Shown here: positions 7,458 through 16,158 of the stretch, piece by piece | Layout: each line of letters opens with the position of its first letter | Numbering within the stretch: the stretch's first letter is position 1 | Source of the DNA: Eubacterium ruminantium | GTDB taxonomy: Bacteria > Bacillota > Clostridia > Lachnospirales > Lachnospiraceae | Assembly (NCBI GenBank): GCA_900108205.1 | Contig: FNUU01000004.1 | Span: 1 to 64,000 of the forward strand | DNA length: 64,000 nucleotides | Reading direction: 5' to 3' | The notes under the pieces: model-generated | Told to the model about the DNA's origin: nothing | The model's input: the letters and a program-made list of their open reading frames with translations, nothing else | Databases searched by the model: none | Position numbers and translations under genes: made by a program

Positions 7458-9053
7458 TTACAATGTATCGACCGCAGCCCTCTCTATCGGAAGTGCCGCC
7501 TTGAAGCTCTCCATAAAGCTGTCAAAACCTGCTGCTTCTTCAGGAGAAGCCGTAACTGTCGTTCCCTTTTCTCCGGCAAATATCTTATTATTCAGATAAT
7601 CCGAAAGTGTAAGGTCTGCTTCTTCCATCTTCTCTTTAAGGAAGAGCGCCAGCACCGCCATGCCCCATGCTCCGCCTTCGCCTGCCGTTTCCATTACTGT
7701 TATCGGACCGCCAGTTGCAGCCGACATTATCCTCTGTCCTACCTCCGGTGTTTTAAAGAATCCTCCATGTCCAAAGAGCTTGTCGACCTTAACATTTTCT
7801 TCTCTGAGAAGAATATCGAGGCCCACCTTAAGGGTACTTACAGCAGAATAAAGCTGCAGCCTCATAAAGTTTGCAAAGGAAAAGTCTGCATTTACCTTTC
7901 TTGCAAAAACCGGCCTTCCTTCTTCAAAGCCGGTCACAGGCTCTCCTGAAAAATAGTTGAAGCCCATAAGTCCTCCACAGTCCGCCGCGCCACCCAGAGC
8001 CGCCTTAAACATGGTAGTATAGAGCTTATCAGTATCAACCTCAAATCCCATGGCCTTGCTGTATTCGCGGAATATTTTTGCCCATGCATTTATATCTGAA
8101 GTACAGTTATTGCAATGTACCATCGCAACATCATCTCCTACCGGAGTTGTGACAACATCGATTTCCGGATGTACTCTGCTGAGAGCCTTCTCCATAACAA
8201 CCATTGCAAATATACTTGTTCCGGCAGACACATTTCCGGTTCTTACCGCAACGCTGTTGGTTGCTACCATTCCTGTTCCGGCATCTCCCTCAGGAGGGCA
8301 CATCGGTATGCCCGGCATAAGATTGCCGCTTATATCCAGCCTTGCCGCACCTTCCGCAGTAAGCTTTCCTGCATCCTCTCCGGCCGAAAGCACCTTCGGC
8401 AGTATATCTCTGATCTTCCGGTCAAAGCCGTACACGTCCGTTAAACGGTCATATTTATCAAGATATTCCTCATTATAATTTCCTGTTCTGCTGTCTATAG
8501 GGAACATTCCCGAAGCATCGCCTACTCCCAATACCTTCTCTCCTGAAAGCTGCCAGTGAATATAGCCTGCAAGGGTAGTGAAAAATGTTATATCCTTCAC
8601 ATGCTCCTCTTTGTTTAAAACCGCCTGATATAAATGAGCTATACTCCATCTCTGCGGAATATTGAAACCAAACTCTTCAGTGAGCGCCTCTGCTGCCTCG
8701 CCCGTAATCGTATTTCTCCAGGTTCTGAAGGGAACCAGCAGTTCATCAGCTTCATTAAATGCCATATAACCATGCATCATAGCACTGAAACCAATAGCGC
8801 CTGTAGTTTTTATAACAGTATCATACTGTTTCTTAACATCCTCCAGAAGATCAGTGTACGCTGCCTGCAGTCCCTTCCAGATCATATCAAGACTGTAGGT
8901 CCATACACCATTTTCAAGCCTGTTCTCCCATCCAAAACTTCCCTGTGCGATTGGTTTTCCTGCATCATCCACCATGACTGCCTTGATCCTTGTCGAACCA
9001 AATTCGATGCCTATCGCAGTTTTTCCTGAATCTATAAGTTCTTTTATGCTCAT
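7458..9053 (-). CDS. FGGY-family carbohydrate kinase
   Basis: A 531-residue sugar kinase of the FGGY (xylulokinase/ribulokinase/fuculokinase) family. The start at 9053 has GGAGG seven bases upstream; the frame upstream of it is not supported. The N-terminal phosphate-binding region reads [18 protein letters not shown]; the substrate part contains [13 protein letters not shown] and [11 protein letters not shown]; the C-terminal ATPase part has [34 protein letters not shown] and [16 protein letters not shown]. It phosphorylates a ketose or polyol with ATP in the cytoplasm. Its neighbour is a sugar isomerase on the same strand, so it probably acts on the isomerase product. The substrate is not determined by the visible motifs. 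Confidence 0.8.
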   Translation of the reverse strand: MSIKELIDSGKTAIGIEFGSTRIKAVMVDDAGKPIAQGSFGWENRLENGVWTYSLDMIWKGLQAAYTDLLEDVKKQYDTVIKTTGAIGFSAMMHGYMAFNEADELLVPFRTWRNTITGEAAEALTEEFGFNIPQRWSIAHLYQAVLNKEEHVKDITFFTTLAGYIHWQLSGEKVLGVGDASGMFPIDSRTGNYNEEYLDKYDRLTDVYGFDRKIRDILPKVLSAGEDAGKLTAEGAARLDISGNLMPGIPMCPPEGDAGTGMVATNSVAVRTGNVSAGTSIFAMVVMEKALSRVHPEIDVVTTPVGDDVAMVHCNNCTSDINAWAKIFREYSKAMGFEVDTDKLYTTMFKAALGGAADCGGLMGFNYFSGEPVTGFEEGRPVFARKVNADFSFANFMRLQLYSAVSTLKVGLDILLREENVKVDKLFGHGGFFKTPEVGQRIMSAATGGPITVMETAGEGGAWGMAVLALFLKEKMEEADLTLSDYLNNKIFAGEKGTTVTASPEEAAGFDSFMESFKAALPIERAAVDTL

Positions 9054-9156
9054 CGATAATCCTCCAAAACATATAACTCCGGTATATCTGTTTTTAATAA
9101 CTTCACCACAATATTGATATATTGATTTACCGATCATCTATACTGCATCTACTACG

Positions 9157-9184
9157 ATAATACCATTTTCAGACATGAATGCAA
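9157..9184 (-). promoter_or_regulatory. Probable promoter of the sugar kinase/isomerase genes
   Basis: Minus-strand TTGCAT (9179-9184) and TATTAT (9157-9162) are 16 bases apart, 104 bases upstream of the kinase start. Just upstream of the -35 box are two near-identical runs (GTAAAAAATG, GTAAAAAATA) that could bind a regulator. No cre-like site was recognised. Confidence 0.45.
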
Positions 9185-9307
9185 ATATTTTTTTATTATT
9201 TTTTACCATTTTTTACTAAATATTGTTTGATAAAATTATAATGTATCCCAGACAATAACTCGTACTGTTTTATGTACCGTTTTTACTTATTGTTTTCTGG
9301 TTTATAG

Positions 9308-9343
9308 AAAAAACGGCGGAAGTGATGATAAACCACTTCCGCC
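9308..9343 (-). terminator. Terminator of glycogen phosphorylase gene
   Basis: A 10-bp GC-rich perfect stem GGCGGAAGTG/CACTTCCGCC (9315-9324, 9334-9343). On the minus strand it is followed by GTTTTTTC. It lies 31 bases after the glgP stop. Confidence 0.85.
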
Positions 9344-9374
9344 TGATAATTATTATTTATTATTATATAAAAGA

Positions 9375-11831
9375 TTATTTGCTGCTCTTCTTAAGATCAA
9401 CCTTAACCTTCTCGAGATGCCAGATATCCTTAACATATTCTTCGATGGTTCTGTCTGAAGAGAACTTTCCTGAACATGCTGTATTCATCATAGCCATACG
9501 AGCCCAGCCTGCTGTATCTCTGTATGCCTCATCAACTCTCTTCTGAGCCTCTGCATATGAATCGAAGTCCTTAAGAATGAAGTAAACATCTTCCTTTGTA
9601 AGGGAATCATAAAGATCTCTGAATCTTTCAGGATCATCCTTTGAATACATACCATTTATAAGCTGAGTAAGAACTCTTCTTACATTCTGGTTTGAATTAT
9701 AAATATCCCAAGGATTATATCCACCCTCACGCTCATACTTCATAACTTCATCAGCTGAAAGACCGAAGATAAATGCATTCTCCGCACCAACCTCTTCAAC
9801 GATCTCAACATTTGCGCCGTCCATTGTTCCGATTGTAGGAGCACCGTTCAGCATGAACTTCATGTTACCTGTACCTGAAGCCTCACGTGAAGCTGTGGAG
9901 ATCTGCTCTGAAACATCTGCAGCTGCAACAAGGATCTCAGCATTTGAAACTCTGTAATCCTCGATAAATACTACCTTGATCTTTCCATCGATGGAAGCAT
10001 CATTATTGATAACGTCAGCAACTGAATTGATGAGCTTGATCGTAAGCTTTGCTCTCTTATATCCGGCAGCAGCCTTTGCACCGAAGATAAATGTTCTCGG
10101 ATACATATCCATATCCGGATTTTCCTTCAATTCATTGTAAAGATGCATTACATGAAGGATATTGAGAAGCTGTCTCTTATACTCATGAAGTCTCTTGATC
10201 TGTACATCGAAGATAGAATTAGGATCAACGTCGATGCCGTTATTCTCCTTGATGTACTGCGCAAGACGAAGCTTGTTCTGATACTTGATGTTCATGAATT
10301 CCTGCTGATACTTAGGATCATCCACAAGCACCTTGACCTTCTTTATCTGTGAAAGGTCTGTGATCCAGCCATCACCGATATTATCATTTAACCACTTTGC
10401 GAGAAGAGGATTGCCGTGAGCAAGGAATCTTCTCTGTGTGATACCATTTGTCTTATTGTTGAACTGATCAGGTCTCATCTCATAGAAGTCCTTCAGCTCT
10501 CTCTTCTTAAGGATCTCTGTATGGAGCTTTGCAACACCATTTACTGAGAAGGAACCTGCTATTGCAAGGTGAGCCATCTTAACCTGTCCATCATAAAGGA
10601 TAGCCATTGACTTAACCTTATCCTGATTACCCGGATACATCTCCTGGATTCTGATAACAAATCTTCTGTTGATCTCTTCTACGATCTGATATACACGTGG
10701 AAGCAGTCTGCTGAAGAGCTCTATAGGCCACTTCTCGAGAGCCTCTGACATGATAGTATGATTTGTATAAGCACAGGTACGTGTTGTGATATCCCATGCA
10801 TCATCCCACTCAAGGCCTTCCTCATCCATAAGGATTCTCATAAGCTCTGCTACGCATACTGTAGGATGTGTATCATTTAACTGGAATACAACCTTCTCAG
10901 GAAGATCATGTATATCCTCGTTATTCTCCTTGAATTTAAGGATTGCTCTCTGAACGGAAGCAGATATGAAGAAATACTGCTGCTTAAGTCTCAGTTCCTT
11001 ACCTGATATATGATTATCATTTGGATAAAGAACCTCAACAAGTGTTCTGGCAAGGTTTGCCTGCTCAACAGCCTTTGCGTACTCACCCTTATCAAATGAC
11101 TCCAGGTTGAATTCCTGTGGAGCTTCAGCATCCCAGATTCTGAGTGTATTAACAACATTATTGCCGTAACCAACTACAGGAAGATCATAAGGTACTGCAC
11201 GTACTGCGCTATAGCCTTCCTGAATGAAATGATTACGTCCGTCCTTCTGCTCAACTCTTACATATCCGCCGAACTTAACCTCAACTGCATACTCTGCACG
11301 CTTAACCTCAAATGGATAGCCATTCTTTAACCAGTCATCCGGTGCCTCATACTGATATCCATCCTTGATCTTCTGCTTGAACATACCATAACGATAACGG
11401 ATTCCGCATCCGTATGCAGGATATCCAAGAGTTGAAAGTGAATCCAGGAAACATGCTGCAAGACGGCCGAGACCACCATTTCCAAGAGCAGGATCTCTCT
11501 CCTGATCCTCGATAAAGTTCATGTCAAAGCCCATCTCTTCAAGTGCTTCCTGAATCTGTGGATAGTATCCAAGGCTCAGTATATTATTTCCAAGAAGTCT
11601 TCCGATAAGGAATTCCATGGAAAGGTAATAAACCTTTTTAACGTTCTGCTTTTTATATACCTTATGTGTTGCGATCCATCTGTCGATGATATCGTCCTTA
11701 ACAGTATAGGCTACAGCCTGATATATCATCTGAGGTGTTGCCTCTTCGATATCTCTTCTGTAGAGAGTCTTAACATTGTTAATGACCTCGCGCTTAAAGC
11801 CTTCCTTGTCAAATTCTACGATTTTCTTCAT
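9375..11831 (-). CDS. glgP: Glycogen/maltodextrin phosphorylase
   Basis: An 818-residue GT35 phosphorylase that releases glucose 1-phosphate from alpha-1,4-glucans. It covers the whole family length. Landmarks: YYLSMEFLIGRLLGNNILSL near residue 75, GNGGLGRLAACFLDSLSTLG near 125, VVFQLNDTHPTVCVAELMR near 340, FNNKTNGITQRRF near 455, the phosphate/PLP region VQIKRLHEYKRQLLNILHVM near 540, and EASGTGNMKFMLNGAPTIGT near 665 with the PLP-binding Lys. The start at 11831 has GGAGGG nine bases upstream; an ATG six codons earlier overlaps that site and is unlikely. It is a single-gene unit with its own terminator. No glycogen synthesis genes are in the window. Confidence 0.95.
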   Translation of the reverse strand: MKKIVEFDKEGFKREVINNVKTLYRRDIEEATPQMIYQAVAYTVKDDIIDRWIATHKVYKKQNVKKVYYLSMEFLIGRLLGNNILSLGYYPQIQEALEEMGFDMNFIEDQERDPALGNGGLGRLAACFLDSLSTLGYPAYGCGIRYRYGMFKQKIKDGYQYEAPDDWLKNGYPFEVKRAEYAVEVKFGGYVRVEQKDGRNHFIQEGYSAVRAVPYDLPVVGYGNNVVNTLRIWDAEAPQEFNLESFDKGEYAKAVEQANLARTLVEVLYPNDNHISGKELRLKQQYFFISASVQRAILKFKENNEDIHDLPEKVVFQLNDTHPTVCVAELMRILMDEEGLEWDDAWDITTRTCAYTNHTIMSEALEKWPIELFSRLLPRVYQIVEEINRRFVIRIQEMYPGNQDKVKSMAILYDGQVKMAHLAIAGSFSVNGVAKLHTEILKKRELKDFYEMRPDQFNNKTNGITQRRFLAHGNPLLAKWLNDNIGDGWITDLSQIKKVKVLVDDPKYQQEFMNIKYQNKLRLAQYIKENNGIDVDPNSIFDVQIKRLHEYKRQLLNILHVMHLYNELKENPDMDMYPRTFIFGAKAAAGYKRAKLTIKLINSVADVINNDASIDGKIKVVFIEDYRVSNAEILVAAADVSEQISTASREASGTGNMKFMLNGAPTIGTMDGANVEIVEEVGAENAFIFGLSADEVMKYEREGGYNPWDIYNSNQNVRRVLTQLINGMYSKDDPERFRDLYDSLTKEDVYFILKDFDSYAEAQKRVDEAYRDTAGWARMAMMNTACSGKFSSDRTIEEYVKDIWHLEKVKVDLKKSSK

Positions 11832-11854
11832 AAAAACTTCCCTCCTCATTCGTT

Positions 11855-12026
11855 TTTATGAGAAGTAAAAACCACTCCTCACATTCCCTAAGAATATAAA
11901 TTCTTCGGAGCTCCCACCGGGACAAGGATCATATTATGAAAAGCAAAAATGCATCTCATAATCCTTCGGAACCAGCGTTCCTCCGATATCTCATAATCCG
12001 TGCGGGACTGCAGTCCCGCCGGTATC
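11855..12026. repeat. Dispersed palindromic repeat, multi-module cluster
   Basis: The spacer between glgP and ileS is built of repeat modules: TTATGAGAAGTAAAAACC with a degenerate partner (11856-11882), ATTATGAAAAGC...GCATCTCATAAT (11933-11962), TCTCATAATCC (11989-11999) and a perfect 18-base palindrome GCGGGACTGCAGTCCCGC (12002-12019). These are versions of the modules at 4072-4216 and 44421-44506. The last stem could also serve to terminate ileS transcription, though no T run follows. Confidence 0.7.
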
Positions 12027-12050
12027 ATCATATGACCTGTCCGATATGGA

Positions 12051-15000
12051 TTATATATTTTTTGCAACGCCCATCTTAACGTCTTCACCATTGATGTTCC
12101 AATCCTTGATAAAGCCCTGCATATCGTCTGAAATAACCTCATCTGCAAGAACTGCCGTTTTAATAGTACCAGCATTTGCAGTGATTATATTCCTGATCTT
12201 GTCATTTCCGGATACATATACCTTGATCCTGTCAGTTACGTCGAAATCTGCTTCCTTACGCATTGACTGAACCTTTGAAATGATCTCTCTCACATATCCT
12301 TCCTCGATAAGCTCAGGTGTGAGTACAGTACTGAGAACAACTGTAACATAATTATCACCCTCTGTTACATAATCCTCTGATTTGGCAACCTCTATAAGAA
12401 GGTCCTCCTCAGCAAGAGAAATCTCTGTATCATTTACAGTGAAGGTTAAAGCACCGTTTTCCTTCAGTGTCTTCATAGCTTCATTTCCATCGATTTCAGA
12501 AAGATACTGCTTGATGCCTCCGAGGAATTTACCATACTTTGGTCCTACAGTTCTCAGCTGTGGTTTAAATATATATGTTGAGAATTCGGATACATCATCC
12601 TTCCATTCAACATTCTTGATATTAAGCTCATCCTTGATGATATCCACAAAGAATACCGGAAGGACTCTCTCTGACTTGATGAACATATCTGATATAGGCT
12701 GTCTGTTCTTGATATTTGCTGTATTTCTAGCTGCACGGCCGAATACAACGCACTTAAGAACCTCATCCATGTTGCTCTCAAGTTCCTTATCGATAAAGCT
12801 CTCTTCTACCTCAGGATAGTCACAGAGATGAATACTTATCGGAGCATCCTTATCTATATTTCTTACAAGATTCTGATAAATGCTTTCTGTCAGGAATGGT
12901 ACCATAGGTGCTGCAACCTCACAGATAGTAACAAGTGCTGTATAAAGAGTCATGTATGCATTTATCTTGTCCTGTGGCATATCCTTAACCCAGTAACGTT
13001 CACGGCAGCGTCTTACATACCAGTTGCTCATATCATCAACGAACTCTGCAAGAACCTTTGCCGCCTCAGGAATCCTGTAGTTTCCAAGCTGCTCATCGAA
13101 GGTCTTAACTGCCGAATTAAGCTTGCTGAGGAGCCATTTGTCCATTACTGAAAGGCTTTCATAATCAAGAGTATAATCCAGTGGATTAAACTGATCTATC
13201 TCTGCATAAAGTGTATAGAATGCATATGTATTCCAGAGTGTTCCCATGAACTTTCTCTGTCCTTCAAGAACTGCGTCCTCATGGAAACGATTCGGAAGCC
13301 AAGGTGCAGAGTTGGTATAGAAATACCATCTTATTGCATCTGCTCCATACTTGTTGAGAGCCTCCATAGGATCAACAGCATTTCCCTTGGACTTGGACAT
13401 CTTATTTCCATCCTTATCCAGCACGTGGCCAAGAACGATGACATTCTTGTAAGGAGCCTTATTGAAGAGGAGTGTAGACTCAGCCATAAGTGAATAGAAC
13501 CATCCTCTGGTCTGGTCAACTGCTTCGGAAATGAAGTCAGCCGGGAAATTCTCCTCAAAAATATCTGCATTTTCAAATGGATAATGCCACTGTGCAAATG
13601 GCATTGCACCTGAATCGAACCAGCAGTCAATAACCTCAGGAACACGTCTCATAGGACTTCCTGATTCAGGATCATCGATGATAACATCATCAACAAATGG
13701 TCTGTGAAGCTCGATATCTTCAGGAACGGGAAGCTTTTCTCCGTTTTCTCCAAGGATATAGCCCTTCTCACGAAGCTCTGCTATGCTGCCGATGGCGATC
13801 TTGTTGCCATTTTCAGCACACTCCCAGATATTGAGCGGTGTACCCCAGTAACGGTTACGGGAGATACCCCAGTCCTGAACATTCTTCAGCCACTCGCCGA
13901 AACGTCCCTTACCGATTCCTTCAGGGATCCAGTTAACTGTATCATTATTTGCAACCATTTCCTCAGAAACAGCTGTCATCTTTATAAACCATGACTCTCT
14001 TGCGTAGTAAATGAGCGGTGTATTACATCTCCAGCAATGTGGATAATCATGCTCAAACTTAGGAGCTGCAAAGAGAAGTCCTCTTGATTCAAGGTCAACA
14101 AGTACCTTTGGATCGGCATCCTTAACAAAAAGTCCCGCAAACGGAGTCTCCTCTGTCATATTACCCTTACCGTCTACAAACTGGATAAATGGTCCGTCAT
14201 ATTTACGTCCTACACGTCCGTCATCCTCACCGAATGCAGGTGCGATATGAACTATACCTGTACCATCTTCCATTGTTACATAGCCGTCACATACTACATA
14301 ATGAGCCTTTTTATGCTGCTTCTCTGCCTTTTCTCCGGCACATGCGAAAAGCGGTTCATACTGCTTATATTCAAGCTCTGAACCCTTGTAGGTCTCAAGA
14401 ACTTCATAAGCCTTTCCGGAAGCATTTGCAGTGAATTTTGCATTTCCTTCCTTATCCTTTTCCTCAAGAAGTCCACCGATAACCTTATCAAGCAGAGCTT
14501 CTGCAAGGATATATGTATATCCGTCAACTGCCTTAACCTTAACGTAAGTCTCTTCAGGATTTACGCAGAGGTAGGTATTGCTCGGAAGTGTCCATGGTGT
14601 TGTTGTCCATGCCAGGAAATAGTACTGCTCAGCAGCATCCGGATCAACAGCCTTAAATCTTACGATAGCTGAACGCTCCTTAACTGTCTTATATCCCTGA
14701 GCAACCTCATGGCTGGAAAGCGGTGTTCCGCAGCGTGGGCAGTAAGGAACAACCTTGAAGCCCTTATAGAGAAGGCCCTTGTCCCAGATAGTCTTAAGTG
14801 CCCACCACTCAGATTCTATATAATCATTATGATAAGTTACATAAGGATCATCCATGTCAGCCCAGAAACCAACCTTGCCGGAAAATTCTTCCCACATGCT
14901 CTTGTACTGCCATACAGATTCCTTACATTTGCCGATGAATGGCTCAATGCCGTATTCCTCGATCTGCTCCTTACCATTTATTCCAAGTTCTTTTTCAACC

Positions 15001-15284
15001 TCAAGCTCAACAGGAAGGCCATGTGTGTCCCAGCCTGCCTTACGGATGATCTTGTGTCCCTTCATTGTCTGATATCTCGGGATCATATCCTTGATAACAC
15101 GTGTCAGGACATGACCGATATGCGGCTTGCCGTTAGCTGTCGGAGGTCCGTCATAGAAGGTATATGTCGGAAGTTCCTTCTTCTCATCGATACTCTTCTC
15201 AAATACTTTGTTTTCATTCCAAAACTTAAGAACCTTATCTTCATTTTCTGTAAAGTTCAGTTTTGTAGAAACCTTGTCATACAT
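12051..15284 (-). CDS. ileS: Isoleucyl-tRNA synthetase
   Basis: A 1077-residue class I synthetase that charges tRNA-Ile. The HIGH signature is PHIGHVL at residues 54-60 and the KMSKS signature is KMSKSKGN near residue 628. The editing domain (TTTPWTLPSNTYLCVNPEE near 228) and the anticodon-binding region (VDDMSNWYVRRCRERYW) are intact. The length and C-terminal extension fit the longer, eukaryote-like type 2 IleRS group, some members of which are mupirocin-tolerant; that is an inference from length. AAAGGAT precedes the ATG. Many Firmicutes ileS genes have a T-box leader, but no T-box sequence was found in the 200-base upstream region; instead the promoter is interleaved with the terminator of the preceding gene. 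Confidence 0.95.
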   Translation of the reverse strand: MYDKVSTKLNFTENEDKVLKFWNENKVFEKSIDEKKELPTYTFYDGPPTANGKPHIGHVLTRVIKDMIPRYQTMKGHKIIRKAGWDTHGLPVELEVEKELGINGKEQIEEYGIEPFIGKCKESVWQYKSMWEEFSGKVGFWADMDDPYVTYHNDYIESEWWALKTIWDKGLLYKGFKVVPYCPRCGTPLSSHEVAQGYKTVKERSAIVRFKAVDPDAAEQYYFLAWTTTPWTLPSNTYLCVNPEETYVKVKAVDGYTYILAEALLDKVIGGLLEEKDKEGNAKFTANASGKAYEVLETYKGSELEYKQYEPLFACAGEKAEKQHKKAHYVVCDGYVTMEDGTGIVHIAPAFGEDDGRVGRKYDGPFIQFVDGKGNMTEETPFAGLFVKDADPKVLVDLESRGLLFAAPKFEHDYPHCWRCNTPLIYYARESWFIKMTAVSEEMVANNDTVNWIPEGIGKGRFGEWLKNVQDWGISRNRYWGTPLNIWECAENGNKIAIGSIAELREKGYILGENGEKLPVPEDIELHRPFVDDVIIDDPESGSPMRRVPEVIDCWFDSGAMPFAQWHYPFENADIFEENFPADFISEAVDQTRGWFYSLMAESTLLFNKAPYKNVIVLGHVLDKDGNKMSKSKGNAVDPMEALNKYGADAIRWYFYTNSAPWLPNRFHEDAVLEGQRKFMGTLWNTYAFYTLYAEIDQFNPLDYTLDYESLSVMDKWLLSKLNSAVKTFDEQLGNYRIPEAAKVLAEFVDDMSNWYVRRCRERYWVKDMPQDKINAYMTLYTALVTICEVAAPMVPFLTESIYQNLVRNIDKDAPISIHLCDYPEVEESFIDKELESNMDEVLKCVVFGRAARNTANIKNRQPISDMFIKSERVLPVFFVDIIKDELNIKNVEWKDDVSEFSTYIFKPQLRTVGPKYGKFLGGIKQYLSEIDGNEAMKTLKENGALTFTVNDTEISLAEEDLLIEVAKSEDYVTEGDNYVTVVLSTVLTPELIEEGYVREIISKVQSMRKEADFDVTDRIKVYVSGNDKIRNIITANAGTIKTAVLADEVISDDMQGFIKDWNINGEDVKMGVAKNI

Positions 15285-15340
15285 AATTTGGATATCCTTT
15301 CATTTATAGACTATAAATTTCCGTGGACACATGTGCGCGC

Positions 15341-15389
15341 AAAAAAAGTCCACAGCCTTGCAGTATTATACCACTCTACAAGGCTGTGG
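15341..15389 (-). terminator. Terminator of the glutathione peroxidase gene
   Basis: An 11-bp perfect stem CCACAGCCTTG/CAAGGCTGTGG (15350-15360, 15379-15389) with an 18-base loop. On the minus strand it is followed by ACTTTTTTT. The stem and loop also contain the ileS promoter. Confidence 0.8.
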
Positions 15390-15393
15390 TCAA
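15365..15393 (-). promoter_or_regulatory. ileS promoter nested in the upstream terminator
   Basis: Minus-strand TTGACC (15388-15393) and TATAAT (15365-15370), 17 bases apart. The -10 box is in the loop of the terminator hairpin and the spacer and -35 box overlap one stem arm. A transcript begun here would start with the second stem arm and the T7 run. Confidence 0.65.
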
Positions 15394-15488
15394 ATAAAAT
15401 GCTTTATATAGATATCTTTCAAACCGTCTGTTTTTTGTTAAAAATGACGAGAAAACGCTTGTTTCTGTTTGTTATGTAAACCTTATAT

Positions 15489-16034
15489 TTATAACAAATC
15501 CTCAACTGCCTTTGCCACATTCTCCATCTTCTCCGTAGGTTCAAAACGCGCAACTACATTTCCTTCCCTGTCAATAAGGAACTTTGTGAAGTTCCATTTG
15601 ATCTCCGGATTATTCTTGTAATCCTTATCGATGGTCTTCAGCATGGCAGACATGGCAAGCGCCTTAGGTCCCTTGCCGAAGCTTACAAATCCTTTCTCTG
15701 ATTTCAGGAATTTAAAGAGCGGAATGGCTGTTTCACCATTCACATCAGACTTCTTCATCTGAGGAAACTTTGTCTTATACTTAAGTGTACAGAATTCATG
15801 GATCTCTTCATCAGTTCCCGGTGTCTGACCAGCAAACTGATTGCATGGAACATCTATGATCTCAAAGCCCTTCTCATTGAACTTCTCATACATTTCCTCG
15901 AGATCTTTGTACTGTGGAGTAAAACCGCAGCCTGTAGCTGTATTCACTACAAGAACCACCTTCCCCTTATAATCAGCCAGGCTTACTTCCTGACCCTTGT
16001 TGTCTATTACCGTAAGTTCATAAAATCTGCTCAT
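15489..16034 (-). CDS. Glutathione peroxidase-family thiol peroxidase
   Basis: A 181-residue member of the glutathione peroxidase family. The peroxidatic residue is Cys, not selenocysteine, in NTATGCGFTPQYKDLE; the second motif CNQFAGQTPGTDEEI contains the conserved Gln-type tetrad segment, and WNFTKFLIDREG carries the conserved Trp-Asn-Phe. Cys-type bacterial members usually use thioredoxin as reductant. It probably removes peroxides in the cytoplasm, useful to an anaerobe. GGAGGT precedes the ATG. It is a single-gene unit ending in the terminator at 15341-15389. Confidence 0.9.
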   Translation of the reverse strand: MSRFYELTVIDNKGQEVSLADYKGKVVLVVNTATGCGFTPQYKDLEEMYEKFNEKGFEIIDVPCNQFAGQTPGTDEEIHEFCTLKYKTKFPQMKKSDVNGETAIPLFKFLKSEKGFVSFGKGPKALAMSAMLKTIDKDYKNNPEIKWNFTKFLIDREGNVVARFEPTEKMENVAKAVEDLL

Positions 16035-16158
16035 AAATGTACCTCCTTTTATGATGTAAGCAATGTCAATATCTTTTTAAAAAATAATTTAAATTGAAAT
16101 AAAAAACATCATCTATATTTTTCATTTTATTAAATTATATTGCACGCAATCTATTTTG

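Noticed and set aside
11888..12175. Minus-strand 95-codon ORF between glgP and ileS
   Set aside because: It lies over the palindromic repeats and the end of ileS in another frame; no ribosome binding site and no protein features.
15285..15488. T-box leader for ileS
   Set aside because: The conserved T-box sequence AGGGTGGNACCGCG is not in the region; only the terminator and promoter were found.
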